This document shows positions 47,201 through 58,942 of a stretch of 64,000 nucleotides of DNA, piece by piece. The DNA is from Lentinus brumalis. Lineage: Eukaryota; Basidiomycota; Agaricomycetes; Polyporales; Polyporaceae. The stretch lies in assembly GCA_001792895.1 (NCBI GenBank), contig MARA01000003.1:1922001-1986000 (forward strand), given 5' to 3'. The position numbers and the translations under genes were made by a program. Each line of letters starts with the position of its first letter. Position 1 is the first letter of the stretch. Below the pieces are notes generated by a model that searched no databases, was not told where the DNA came from, and saw only the letters and a program-made list of their open reading frames with translations.

Positions 47201-50200
47201 CCAAAGACCGCGGTGGTGATCATCAGCTTGAGGTTTATATGATAGGATTGCAGGAGCGTCTCGGTTGTGAGTGCCCTTCCGACTCACGTGAAGGAGCTAG
47301 CGATGTGCTGACGTGGCACGCCCTCAACAGCAGCTACTGGCCATTCGCAGCCAGAGCGAGCATACGAAGTTGTCGACTGGCTTCGTCTGAATGATCCAAC
47401 GCTCAGCATCGCCGACGCCGGTCAACTGTTTGCATCAATCGAACGATTGCACAAACCGGCGTTAAAGGAGTTCTGCCAATACCTTGATCCCCGCTCTGTG
47501 TCTCTGTGGGAGGGTGCAAAACTGCCCGCCGATTACTCTCATATAGCGAACGAGTATGTACCTACCCAGACCTTGTTCCTGTCCACCTCTCTGATGTATT
47601 TATCGCAGAATCAGTTTCGAGACGTTTTTCTTGCACTGTACGCATGAGCACATTCACTCCACGGCCTCTCAGCAGGCTATGGTGGAGTGCCTCCTTCGGC
47701 GCTCGCAAGACGTGGCCGCTATCAAGCGAGGCCTCCGGCTCATCTTGCATAGGCTATCAAGCCCTGACATCGCGGACGAGGCATTGTGCGATTGGTCGTC
47801 GGTGCTTGCCGAGGTGGTGACTGCAATGCGGAACAGTGGCAATGACGACGTTCAGGATGTCGCCTTCTTCTGCGTCGATTCCGAGACGACGAAATCGCTT
47901 TCTAATCGTTCTCTTGGCGACGCCGCTAGAAAAGGTACGTCCGCGATCGATCCACATGAGCTGCTTCTTACATTCTTGTAGGACTCGATAAGTTCCTGGC
48001 TGCTGTCCACGAAGTAGGTGGAGATGACATCGCCCAATTCTTCACTGGAACGACCGCTCGATGGGTTTCTGTTCTGCGTGAATCTTTGAATAACATAGAC
48101 CAAGAACAAGTAAGTATTGACATCTGGTCAGTGCCTGGTGCATATGCAAACTCATGTATGTGGCCATTAGCGCGACACTGCACTGATGTGGTTCAAGTAC
48201 TTGAATGCGCAAGAAGTGACTGACCTGCTGGAATACTTCGCGGAGCGGGCAGATCACTCTGGTGCAGCAGCTACAAGAGAACTCATCGACGAGGTCCTCA
48301 CCATAACGTCTGATACGTTGTCTTCTCATCTCGGTGTGACCACTCAGGCGCTCCCGCTCCTTTGTCGCCTACAGGCACATGTCCCTCAGTCCAATCACCT
48401 AACCGCACTCATTGCCTCGGCGATACAAGGTTCTCTACCTCTCGCTCACGATGGCTTCCTCCCGCCGCCCCCGCCGTTCTCGGAGTGGAACCTCGCGTCT
48501 ATCACTCCCTCTGCCGACAAGCGGTGGTCACTGCGTCTTCAGCCTGCACCGTCTCTCGCAGTCCAGTCCCTCCTCTCCAGCGAACAGCTGTCCGACTCCG
48601 CCGTCGACATCGCCACCAGTTTGCTGTACCGACAGCGGCAAGTGCGCTCCCCTGTCGTGGAGTGGCTGAGGTCCGCAGCCTCGCAGAGTTGTAGCACGAC
48701 CCATCTCGTGAAGCTTCTCTTCGCTCTCTACGACTCCAATCTGGGTGAAGGACGGGATGGTGACTCAGTCGGTGATTCGCTTCAAGTTCACTTCTCGCGA
48801 GTAGTCAGAACAGTGGCCGAGGCGCGGCATCCCCGCGACATTTGTCTCAAGGCTAGCCAATGTGTTGTCTGGATGACTGCTTCTTCATCTAGTCGGGCAA
48901 AGTGCCTAAAGGTGCTCAACAAAGAGATCACGTCTTTGGCCCCGGAGCAACTGCGCCCATACATATTACGCTCAGGAAGCGGACTGCTCCAGCAGATCGG
49001 CACAGACGCGCGTGCTCTGGCTGAGGAGATGCTCGATCTTGGCTTGAAGTGGGCAGTACGGCACTTCGCGGATTGCGAGAGCTCGTCCGACGACGATCGT
49101 CAGACGCTTCTCATCCTTGGTAGGTGCAACACATCAACCCATGAACCTCACAACTCATGATATCTTGTCAGCGTCGTTCATGCATGCGAAGGTGGCTGTA
49201 AAGGGCCACCTTGCTGAGCCAGTACTTGCCGCCGTGGTCCAGGACCGCTTATCGAGTGGGGAAGCCGTGAAGTTTGCGAATCTGCTCGCGGCGTATGCAC
49301 ATCTCAAGGTACGAAGGAACCATCGATGACCACACCCTGAGCTCATCCCTGGCACAGCCTGTTACAGTCAACCGAATCTTGCAAACTGTGGTACAGCACC
49401 CGAAGTTTTACAACTACTGCGCGGCGACTGTGTCGACGGATGGGCTCTCTTCCCGGGAGGAGGTTGTGCACTTCTTGCATACGTTATTCCATTTACACCC
49501 GACGAACACTTGTCAGCCCAGCCATATCGAGCCACTGCGCAGGATATACGGGGGCTCGCTGAGCCACGCAGACCTGCGGATACTTTCAATCTTCCAACTC
49601 TTCGAGGCCACGCGGAAGACATCCGTGGCGTCGTTGTTCGAACAGTGGTCGACGGCGGGAGACGTGTCTTCGAGTAGCGCACTCGAAGCCATCCAGAGTC
49701 TCGAACCTAGCCGTGTCTTCAAGACCTGCCTCGAGTACCCTGACCGCCGAAAGCTCGCAGACGCGGACGAAAGTCATGCATCCGCGAACGATGGCATATA
49801 CGACCCCGTGTTCGTCCTGCTGCTATTTGCGCAGATGCTGGCCGACAGTGCGCCCTCGTCCGCGTTAGACTGGGTGCAGCTCTTCCGCACCAACATCATC
49901 AGTCTCATCCTCCGCGCCTTGTCTGCAAAAGACGAACAGCTTCGGGATGTAGCATGGGGGCAAGTTGCGGCACTGCATCGTGCTCTGGAGGTAAGTTGTC
50001 TCCGCACTGTTCTCTGGCGTACCTCATACTGACGGGGATTCTTTAGCATGCAGACGTGCAAGAGAAACCTCACGTGCTGCATATCCTGAATCTGCTCAAA
50101 GACCTCACCCCTTCCGCACCGTCCGGCGAGCCGACCCACCTCCCGGCGTACACCACCCTACTCCTCGCACATGCGTTCCGTGGTATCTTCTATCCCTCTA

Positions 50201-51196
50201 ACTTCATCTATCCGCTTACCGCGCGCTTCCTCCTGCAACGTCCGACGCTCGACCCATCCGATGTACCCATGCTGTATGGCATGTTATACAGTGCGTCGGA
50301 CGACTGGAAGAAGGAGCGCGCATGGATCGTCCGCTTTTTGAGCGACGGTATCGTCGGAAACGCGGAGTGGAAGATCTTGAAGAGGCGCCACACTTGGGAC
50401 CTGTTGGCGAGTCTCTTCCAGAGCGAAGAGCGCGACCGTGCGCTCCGGCGCGGCGTGCTAGAGGTGCTCGCGAACGTGACATGCCGTGCTCATGCCACTA
50501 CCTCGCTGCTCTTGCGCCACGCGTTGCTTTCTTGGATCGAGATGCAGGTTCAAAGGCTGCGCGGCGACGAGGCTATCGCTTGGGTTCGGATCCTTGAGAA
50601 CATCTTTGCGACCGTGAATGCAGCCAAGGTGGAATCTGCGACGAGCGGAGAGTGGCGTGACATCGCTTCTCGGTGTCTGCGGACAGTCTTGCACCATCAC
50701 GGTACGTCCTGGTTGTCCGCGAATTGGTGAAACGATACTGATGCACGCGTATTTAGCCTGCAGTCAAGACGCGTTCCTTGCCAGCATACCGGTGCTACTT
50801 CGAGTCGCCCTACTTCCTGGAAAATCCGTCGCGAACGTCCCTGCACTCCTGACATGCAGTCTTCGCTGGCTGACAGAGCTTGAAAAAGACGTCCCCATCC
50901 CGACATCGGGTGCAGTCACACCATCCTTCCGGCTCCATGGTGACGACAAGTCTTCTGTTACGCTTCATCATTCCACAGACCTCTTCGACGCTCCGCCTTC
51001 GCCGTCCATCGAAACCTGGGGAGGATGCGTAGAAGCCTTGTGGAGAGTCTCAATGTCTTGGCCGGAGCGGACCCAGCCGTGGGATGCATTCACCAGTCGA
51101 CTACTGGTCTGGAGGTCTATCGCCGGCGCTGAGGGGAGTCCAATAGGCGAATGGGCACGGAGAGAGGCTGTTGAGAATCTCCGAATGGACATCTGA
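44257..51196 (+). CDS. URB1: Nucleolar pre-60S assembly factor Urb1/Npa1
   Basis: Urb1 is a very large alpha-helical scaffold needed early in 60S subunit assembly, with Npa2, Rsa3, Nop8 and Dbp6. The start at 44257 gives MPVRDVAPPHKKRKVEPSSK, with a KKRKVEP nuclear signal. Urb1_N features include FKTASEIRHVFKAQSEGGLV, HYTYHAYAQPILRALLSQQW and LATLKLFNSLTSYGGGRERK. The middle is a run of helical repeats. The C-terminal domain has RFLLQRPTLDPSDVPMLYGM, DGIVGNAEWKILKRRHTWDL and LLTCSLRWLTELEKDVPI, typical of the NopRA1/Urb1 C-terminal region. TGA is at 51194-51196. About 2,000 residues in more than a dozen exons, similar to or slightly longer than yeast Urb1. Not all introns were resolved. Confidence 0.9.
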
Positions 51197-51599
51197 GAGG
51201 GTATCGTGGGCACGTTGATGTAGAGTAGATTTTGCTATGTATCGTACGCTGAGAGGCGTGGCCGAGGCGAGCAGAGGAGCGTTGAACTTGAAAGTCGAGA
51301 TTCCATGTATGAGGGCCTGGCAGTGGGAGACATTTCCGCCCTGCACAGCAGCCTTGAAGCTGGATCGGCTTCTCCCGCAACCACTACAGCAGACTACAGC
51401 AGACAAGTGCGTACCCCCAGCTTGCTTACATGCACTCGCACTCACTTCAACCTGTCGCAAATTCATCGGCGGATGCAAGCCAGTCCAGGACGCAGTAGGA
51501 GCGGGTCGCACATATATAGGAGAAATAATGACTGCGGCGACCCGCGGACCATACCGTACAAATCGAGAGCCCTCTCCGTACATACATCATGACGGAACG
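51197..51599. other. URB1 3' flank
   Basis: About 400 bases after the URB1 stop, without a recognisable gene; a plus-strand frame here has no motifs. Confidence 0.45.
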
Positions 51600-52165
51600 G
51601 ACGATGGCAGAAGCGCCCGACACTCCTACTACTTAACCACAGCCTCAGCGGCTCGACGTCGTCTGTGGGCAAGATCGCTGCCCAGGACTGCTTCACGGTC
51701 CTCGCTCCCTCCACGCGGTTGCCCCGCGACAGAACACTATACAGACACGACTTTGCCGTCAACGCCGCTCCATCCATCACAAACCTCATCGCCGCCGTCC
51801 TCAGCTTGCAGGAAGGCTCCCCCGATGACCTCCCCATCGATCGCCAGTCCCACTGATTCGCCCCCACAATCTTACGACTTCTGGTTGGAGAGGTAGCCAG
51901 CGGTATTGCCCCGCTGAAACGTGGACTAAATACACAACGGTCGCCTCACTCGCTCCTGGACGTTGTCGACCTCGATGGCGTTCAGGGCCTTGGAGCGTCC
52001 TTCCAGCTCGTCACCGTACAAGGACTGGGCGACAAGGTCAGAAACGGCGCGATGCGCGGCTTTCTTGAGAAGCTCGCGGACCTGCGCCAGAGGGAGGACG
52101 CCTTGCGGGCAGAGCTGGCGAAGTCGCAGGGTCGGACCGACCTAGAGTCCATCGGAGTCACGTAG
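51600..52165 (+). pseudogene. Best-preserved copy (C) of the unknown repeated gene family
   Basis: The plus strand has ATG followed by AEAPDTP, a frame change and stop, then GKIAAQDCFTVLAPSTRLPR, DFAVNAAPSITNLIAAVLSL and PDDLPIDRQSH followed by TGA where copies A and B read Trp (TGG). After that stop the sequence continues as LRLLVGEVASGIAPLK, VVDLDGVQGLGASFQLVTVQ and a coiled-coil end FLEKLADLRQREDALRAELA, terminating at TAG near 52163. A ~180-residue ancestral protein is implied. It lies between the convergent URB1 and DBF2 genes. Function unknown; no homology to a known family could be recognised. Confidence 0.7.
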
Positions 52166-52583
52166 GGTCATGAGCTATATGAGAGACTTTTGAGAATCTC
52201 CCGATGAACGTTTGAGGGGATGTCATGGGCACATGTCTCACCACCACGACGTACTAATTACCATGCATCGTACACTGCCAGCCTCATATGAAAAGATCAT
52301 CTTCGTATCCCGTCATGGAAGGCCTCGGCTGAGTACTGTCGGGAGAGATACGTTCCAAACGAGGCCAAGATTGGTTACGAAAACATCTCGACATTGCTAT
52401 TGCGAACCGTTCTACAAACAAAGCGACGAAAGCTACGACTATTGGATCTGATCTGGGTATCGTCTTGTGTTACCAGCCGTTAAGTAGTGTCCATCGCGAG
52501 GCCATCCAGTCACCGACACACAAACTCTTACTAACCCTCCCTGAAACCTTCTGCAGGGCAAACCGCCCTGCCCCGTCTACCGT
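52166..52583. other. Intergenic region downstream of DBF2
   Basis: About 420 bases, no gene seen. Presumed 3' untranslated and terminator sequence of DBF2. Confidence 0.45.
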
Positions 52584-54513
52584 CTAGAAGATCGTGGCCA
52601 ACGCCCCATCCTCGTCGGCATGCCCAAAAGCCCTCCCCCCACCCACCGCCATCGGCCCATTCTTCCTGAACGTAAAGCCCACCCAGACGCCCCTCGCAAA
52701 CGGCTCCTCCTTCTCCCTCACCCGCTCGACGTGCCGCTGCTTCTCGATCACCTCCGCGTACTTCGCCATGTCATCCGGCGACGTGAAGTCGTCGTAGTAG
52801 CCCGTGTCGTCCTCGCCATTGAGCTCCGGGACGTACGGCGGGTCCGACCCCCGCAGGTCGTCCCACTGCACGCCCTTGAAGAACGGGTGCTCCCGCACCT
52901 GCTCGAGCGTCGCATACCGCACGCTCGCATGTGCAATCAGCCTGTCAAACACGGTCGATTCGCTCAGTACCTCCGGTCAAGATAACACGGCAAGACTGCC
53001 ACGCACCTGGTGATACCATCCCACGCGATATCCGTCAAGTTGAACACCTGGTCCTCCGGGGCGTCGTACTGGGGCCTCCTGAGGACGCTCGGCCACTTGT
53101 CCAAGTTCGTCCACGTCTCCTCTGGGGTCTGCCCGCTGAACGGCGGGAAGCCCGCGAGGAACTCGAACAGGATGCACCCGAGCGACCAGTAGTCGACCGA
53201 GAACGAGTACGGCTTGCCGCGCAGCACCTCCGGCGCCATGTAATCTGGCGAGCCGACGATCGAGTCTGCGTACCGCGGGATCTGCTGCCGCATCGAGCGG
53301 TAGATGGAGCGGCGCTCGAGAGTAGAGCGGTGAATTACTTCGTTCTCTTTCACCCGGTCGAGCTGGATGGAGGTCAGAGGAGCCTTACCTGGAGTGCAAG
53401 TGTGGGACTCACCTTGACTTTGAGAGACTCGATCCGCTGTGGGTTGAGTGCGCCGGTCGCAAGCCCGAAGTCAGTCAGCTTGACATGACCTGTGCTGTCC
53501 AGCAGGAAGTTCTGTGGCGATGTGAGCATGATGCATAGCTTGCAGATGTGTGGGGCATACCTCCGGCTTCAGGTCTCGGTGGATGTAGCCCAGCCGGTGG
53601 AGCTCGTTCACCGCGACGAACATCTCGCTGATGTAGAACCGCGCGATCTCCTCCTTGAGCACGCCCGCGTTGTTCAAGAGGGTCCGGAAGTCTCCGCCGG
53701 GGACATACTCCATCGCGAGGTAGACGTGTTGGGGGTCCTGGAACGCATACAGCAGGCGGACAAGCCAAGGCGTCTTCGTCGCAGTGAGAATATCGCGCTC
53801 GACGAGAACATGCCGTACCTAGCAGCGCACGCGACCATGAGTCTGCGCCCAAGACCAGTAATCGAGGCAGCGCACCTCGTCCATCTTGAACAACGTCCGC
53901 TTGCGCATCTTCTTGAGCGCACACACCTCCCTCGTATCCGCCTTGCGTGCGAGGAACACTTCTCCATAGCCTCCCTGTCCGACCTGCGCGATGATCTGGA
54001 ACTGGTCGACCTTGGTCTTGATGCGCCGCTTGCGGAGGACAGCGCGTTCCCGGCCGCGATAGGACTTGAACTCCTGCGCGTACTCGGACTGGGTGAGCTG
54101 CCGCTTCGCAGTGTCCTCGTCAAAGCGCGCTCGCCGCTCCTTCCGTGCAGCGATGTACCCGAGGAGGTTGAAGTAGTAATCCAGGAAGTCTGGAGCGCGA
54201 TGCACTCAAGATCAGACCGGAGTGCGGTGTAGATCTACGGCGCGCGACACTCACAGAGCTGGGCAACGGTGGCCTTTCTGCGGACCTCGGGACTGTCGAT
54301 GAGCTCCTTCTCCCACATCTTGAAGCCGGTCTGCTTGAGGGTGGTGCCAGGCTTCGCGGTGTCCATGCGGATGTCCTTGTCCATGGTCATGCCCTTGGCG
54401 GTGGCCATGCGGATGTCGGGGACAGACATCGTGAGGCCCTTTGCCGTGTTCATATGTATGTCGGGCAGTCCCTCGTACTGCGGTTGATTCTGGTTCTTTG
54501 TGCGCGCCGCCAT
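52584..54513 (-). CDS. DBF2: NDR-family mitotic exit/septation kinase Dbf2/Sid2
   Basis: Dbf2/Sid2 kinases, bound to Mob1, drive mitotic exit and septation. Exon 1 (54513-54255) encodes [20 protein letters not shown], with three repeated MxTAKGxTM-type units, unusual for the family. Exon 2 (from 54189) has the Mob-binding N-terminal region ([20 protein letters not shown]) and the P-loop [18 protein letters not shown] with ALKKM. Exon 3 restores frame as [20 protein letters not shown] and gives [20 protein letters not shown] and [14 protein letters not shown]; then LTDFGLATG, a long NDR insert, [20 protein letters not shown] and the hydrophobic motif [14 protein letters not shown] with its phosphorylatable Thr. 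Stop is 52586-52584. The sequence fits Dbf2/Sid2 better than Cbk1/Orb6. Its 5' part is duplicated at 62085-62874. Confidence 0.93.
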
Positions 54514-55620
54514 CGTCGCCGAACAAAGCACGGTCGGCACGGGGGCAGGGAGGGGAACGGGACGGAACGAGGAGAAAGCAAGGGGCGGGTGTGTTGGAAT
54601 GCGAACATGGCGTCCAAGATTGCCCAATTGGGCGCGCTCTCATCTCGCGTTCACAAGCACTCGTTCGCGAATAAGTACAGTCATGATAGCGCGACGTCTA
54701 TATACATGGTCTACAAGTCAGATCAGCCCGCCTCGTCCTGCACGATGTCCGGCTCATCCAACATGTTCCTCAGCACCTCACACATTTGCCCATGCAAGCT
54801 TTCTGGGACGACGCTCAGAATGCGCGTTGTACGGGGAGCGCGGGGAACTCACTAGCACGATTCACAGCCTGGATGTACTCCGCGTTGGCCTGCGCCATCT
54901 CGTCCTCCAGTGCTTGCAGCCGTTCGACCTGGGCAAACTCAGGGGCGTCACGAGCGCAAACGCAACACGCACATACCTGCTTCTCCTCCGGGTCGGGCTC
55001 AGGCAGCGACTGGATCAAGTACTCGACCTGCTTCGCCTTCACGATCAAGTCCGACACGAGCTCCTTCTTGTTCGCTGCAGCACGACGCGCCGATCATTAG
55101 CCTCAGAGAACGCGGCCGGGCACGCGTCTGACCTTCCAGCACGTCCGGCGGGTCGTACTTGTCCGCATTGCGCGACTTGGTCACCGGGATCTCCGGGCTG
55201 ACCTGCAGGAAGTTGCTGCGCGAGGTGAGGTAGGCAATGCTGCTCGACGTTACCGTCAACAACTGCAAGGCGAGCGTAAGTCCCGGGATGGGTGCCGCAG
55301 CCACAAGGAAAGACGTGTTTGCTGAATCTCATCTTGCAGGTGCGCGGTACGGTCCTTATGCGGGAGTCCCTGCCGCACGGCGCTGCTATGAAGGGCGCCA
55401 ACGCAGGACGCAGCGACGCCGGCAGAGAGCAGACATGAGATACGAGACAGAGCCGTCCGCCACAAGATGACTTCACGAAACAAGCCAACAGACGCCCCTC
55501 GACATGGCTCGAAAAGGGTACCCGCAATCCTTATTCAGGCGCCCCCGAGTCTCCACCACGACCACCCAACCCGTACACCTCCCACTCGTCTCTGCAGCCA
55601 TGGGCAATGATGCATCCGAC
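53723..55620 (+). repeat. Direct segmental duplication, copy 1
   Basis: This stretch matches 62085-64000 in the same orientation, offset by about 8.36 kb, at high identity including introns. It covers exons 1-2 and part of exon 3 of DBF2, all of MED21 and its upstream flank. The right limit is at least 55620, because copy 2 runs off the window. Confidence 0.93.
54723..55357 (-). pseudogene. MED21: MED21 Mediator subunit, copy 1 with start codon lost
   Basis: Med21/Srb7 is a small coiled-coil subunit of the Mediator middle module, paired with Med7. Exons encode DRTAHLQDEIQQ, LLTVTSSSIAYLTSRSNFLQ, then VSPEIPVTKSRNADKYDPPD, NKKELVSDLIVKAKQVEYLI, VERLQALEDEMAQANAEYIQ and SLHGQMCEVLRNMLDEPDIV, stop 54725-54723. 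The codon that is ATG in copy 2 (63717) is AAG here (55357-55355), and the conserved LLTIM is LLTVT. With no other in-frame Met before the second exon, this copy may not be translated correctly. The rest is open, so loss is recent or a base error is possible. Confidence 0.75.
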
Positions 55621-58599
55621 CGCCGCGACCTCGTCAGGGCACGCCCGCCTCGCAAACACGCGCACACACGTCTCCGCCTGTCCGCCGTCCACGCGTCTCT
55701 GCTTCTTCACGCGACCGTTCCTCTGCGCCGCTTGCGACAACCCCATACGCGCTGCGCCCCAACGCGCTCTCCCGCCTCCCAGCACCGTCTCTCCGCACTC
55801 CAGCACGCGTCTACGCGCGTTGCAGCCTCGACCCCACGCCGACGTCCTCCAGCCGCCGTTCGCCTTCGTACTCTATCTCCAGTTCGTCAACGCCCGTCCG
55901 CACACAATGAACCAAATGCAACACAAGCTCACCGTACGTCCCGTCCGCATACACACGACTAGTGACTAGTGGCTGACCACTTCAACTCAGTACTAGCCCC
56001 TGCCCTCGGACTAGAGCCGCAAAACTGCACACCGAGGTCGGTACACGGGCTTGCGTGCGCGGCAACTGCAAATCAAACCTGGAGGTCAGTTCCCTCTCAA
56101 TGTCCGCCGCGCGAAGCACCATACGCACCATGCATCCCGCCCCACGGACGTAACATGCAGCCTATCACAGGCGACTCCAGGAACTGACGGGACAGTCGCG
56201 CGTCAGCCTCGGGTCAGGATATGTATGCGCTGCCACTCACCGTCCCCGGGCCCCTCGCTGTCAGCCATGGCCATGAAGACCTCGACCACGCGACGGACAG
56301 CGTGCACGGTGCTGCGGTCATCGACGAAGCAGGGGAGATAGCGAGGTAGGTGCGAGACGGCGGCAGTGGACAGGTGAGTGCGCAAGAGGCGAGAGTGCAA
56401 GGGCAGGCGACGCGAGTGCTGACGTGCCGGCCGCGCTCCCTGCTCTAAATCGACGTCCCACCCCGCGCAAACAGAGCACGCACGGCGCAGCAACCCAAGT
56501 CGCCGCTCGATCACACCCATCTGCCCAGTTCGCCTCCGTCAACCACTCGTTCGTCGCCCTCAAGCGCTCCGAACAGCACTCGCGTCGCACAACTCGGGAC
56601 GGCCATCTCCCTCTGCAGAACGGCCGTCGACATCGTCCTCCTGCCTCACCCTCCGCCGTGCATGGATCCGACCACACGACGACACCGTTTCGACGAGTAC
56701 ACCGGCTGCTCGGCGAGGGAAGGTAGGTCCACCGACCGCGCATCGCAGGCTCGATGTAAGGTGCGTCGTCCTGAACCCTCACATTCCAGCCCGGCACTAG
56801 AGATCGCACTCCCGGACCGTCCGCACAGTCCCAGCTGCAGCATCGACGTCGGGCGTTGCAACGAACATCCGCGATGTGGCTGGCCAGAACCGACGATCCG
56901 GCGAGAGTCGAGAGTCCAACAGAAGGACCATGGCTTCGGCAGGCCCGGATCCCAGCGACGCTGTCCGGCGAGCCCTCTGCCCGATCGTCGCCCTCACCGA
57001 CGTCGGCCGCGGATGACGCAACCCGCCGCCGTGCTCGCAGACTGAGACTCGCAGCCGACTCGCGGACACTGGGAGCTCGGAGCTGCGTAGCGGCGACTTG
57101 CATGCCGCATGCAGGCGACGTACACAGGCGACAGCACGGTGTGCAGCGGCTCGGACGTCGTCCTCGACGGCGTCCGAGCCCGTGCGCACGTCCACTCGTC
57201 CTGAGCGCCGTCGCGAGTATCCGTGCCGCGTGCGTGCAGGAGTCGGCCGCCTCTCCCTGAATGCCGCTTTCAAGGGGTGCCTCGAGGCTTGAGACAAATG
57301 TCAGCCCGGGAGGTCTCCGTTGAGCATGTTCTCCAGTCCCGCGGATCGCGCGTGCGCCGCCATGTTCCGCTTAGGTATACCGTACATTGCTGCGAAATGG
57401 CATAGGTTTGACACCTCGAATACCCCGTGTGCCCGAGTGATTTCTGTCGCCGCTGGCGTGAGCGTGTCTGCGAGATCAATGCTGCATTGTTGCAACACTT
57501 GTAACCTGGAGAGAGTGAAGAGCGACCTTGTCGCCAGCCTTCGTGGTTCTTCAGAGTGAAGTGCGGGCTTGCTGAGACGGAGATGTCGAGCCTCGTCGAC
57601 CTTGATAGACGCAACCAATGCGCGAGCTTTGATCATGACCGCAGAGCGTCGCACGAGCTGCTGCCAGTGCGTACAACTGCCCGAGAATGGACGCTCCGAG
57701 CCTGCGGTCGCGGCTCTCTGTCCTAGCAGTGTTTGTGACATGAACTGTCCGCTGGGGTCGCATGTCCTCCGATCTGCAACTCGCGAGACTGCGGCAATTG
57801 CGAATCATTGTGATCTCATGAATGCAGTCCACTCAGACTGGACCTGGCTCCTTCTGCGTCCAGACAAGAACAGGATCACCGGCCATGCCATAGTGTGACC
57901 TATGCAGAACACTGTGCGCGAGCACAGGATGCTCGTCGACCGCTGCAGTGGCCGTTGGTCGACCTCGAGTCCTCGACACATTCTGCGACACCGGTGATGA
58001 TCGGGCAGTTGCGCACACCTCTTCTTCTCTGCCAGATCTGGTGGAAGGTGCGCCTGACTACACTCTTTGCAGCCTCGGAAATGGCACTGTCTTGTGCGGC
58101 AGGCTTCTTCAGTCACGGGCCTGTCTATGTAGGATATAGACTAAGTATAGTTGGCCGGGACAGAGTCGGAGGCCTGCTTCAAGTTGCTACTCGGCACTGG
58201 TCAGAGAGGTCAAATACTTAAAAGGGTTGTTACGATGCCTGCGGCTGTCCTGGACAGCGGAGACTTGTACTTACACACGGAAGATACTATGACATGTATC
58301 GACTCAGATTGTTACAGAGGAGTCCATGCACATTGTTATGTTACCGTAATCAGAATATTATGCGAAGCAACGGCCTTCTCACATGGCTGCAGTGCGCTGA
58401 TGCGATAGCCAGGATACCATATGACCTGAATGTACTTACTGTTATCGTGTTCTTCAGACGCTGTTTGCACTTAAAATGCATTCCTAGAGGCGAAGAGGGT
58501 AAAGTTGCCGCTGCTGACAGAAATCTGCCTGAGCAAGTACATCTCTGGACCTAGTGCCTAGGACCGTCCCGGCTGCTCAGTACTCAGTACTCAGTCCCG
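55358..58599. other. Gene-poor stretch, first part
   Basis: About 3.2 kb in which I find no gene. The first 260 bases belong to the direct duplication. 55500-57300 is GC-rich with overlapping open frames of Arg/Pro/Ser-rich composition on both strands, typical of chance frames; after 57300 the base composition becomes more even. No transposase, reverse transcriptase or RNA gene was recognised. Confidence 0.45.
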
Positions 58600-58603
58600 C
58601 TCC

Positions 58604-58942
58604 TCCATCAGTAACTCGCGATATTTATTAGTTGACTTATGCCTCTTAGCAGCTATTAGCAGATTTCAAGCGCCGGCGATATCGCCACTCCCCTTGCGCG
58701 GTTCTCTCTGAAAATTTGAGAGCTCGTACCTGCACATGCAATGGCCATACTCATTGATTCGCAAGGACGACGGACAGAAACTGAGCGAGAACGAAAGGGA
58801 GGGCTGAAGCCGGACTTTGGGGTCACTTGGGAGGACACAGCCACGGGCCCTAAACGCCCGTCTTAGGGGACTTATTGGGTTTCCAAGTCGTGCTAAGATG
58901 AGGTAAGTCCACTAATAAATATCGCGGTTTACTGATGTCGGA
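58604..58942. mobile_element. MITE-like element with ~45-base terminal inverted repeats
   Basis: The left end at 58606-58650 and the right end at 58891-58937 are inverted repeats of each other: ATCAGTAA, then CGCGATATTTATTAGT, GACTTA and CTTAGCA are shared in order, with scattered mismatches. The ~240-base interior has no coding potential. Size and structure fit a non-autonomous DNA transposon remnant. A clear target-site duplication was not found. Confidence 0.6.

Noticed and set aside
54255..54513. Calling the NDR kinase Cbk1/Orb6 type
   Set aside because: [18 protein letters not shown] and the [19 protein letters not shown] region fit Dbf2/Sid2 better than Cbk1/Orb6.
55302..55304. GTG as an alternative MED21 start in copy 1
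   Set aside because: GTG starts are not expected in fungal nuclear genes, and the reading would begin inside the first intron.
55504..55969. Possible gene divergent from MED21
   Set aside because: Two overlapping frames of similar length are equally plausible, neither has motifs, and the corresponding part of copy 2 has a 29-base insertion that breaks the frame.
56318..57103. 261-codon minus-strand open frame in the gene-poor interval
   Set aside because: Composition is Arg/Ser/Ala-rich as expected of chance frames in GC-rich DNA, frames overlap on both strands, and there are no domains or splice partners.
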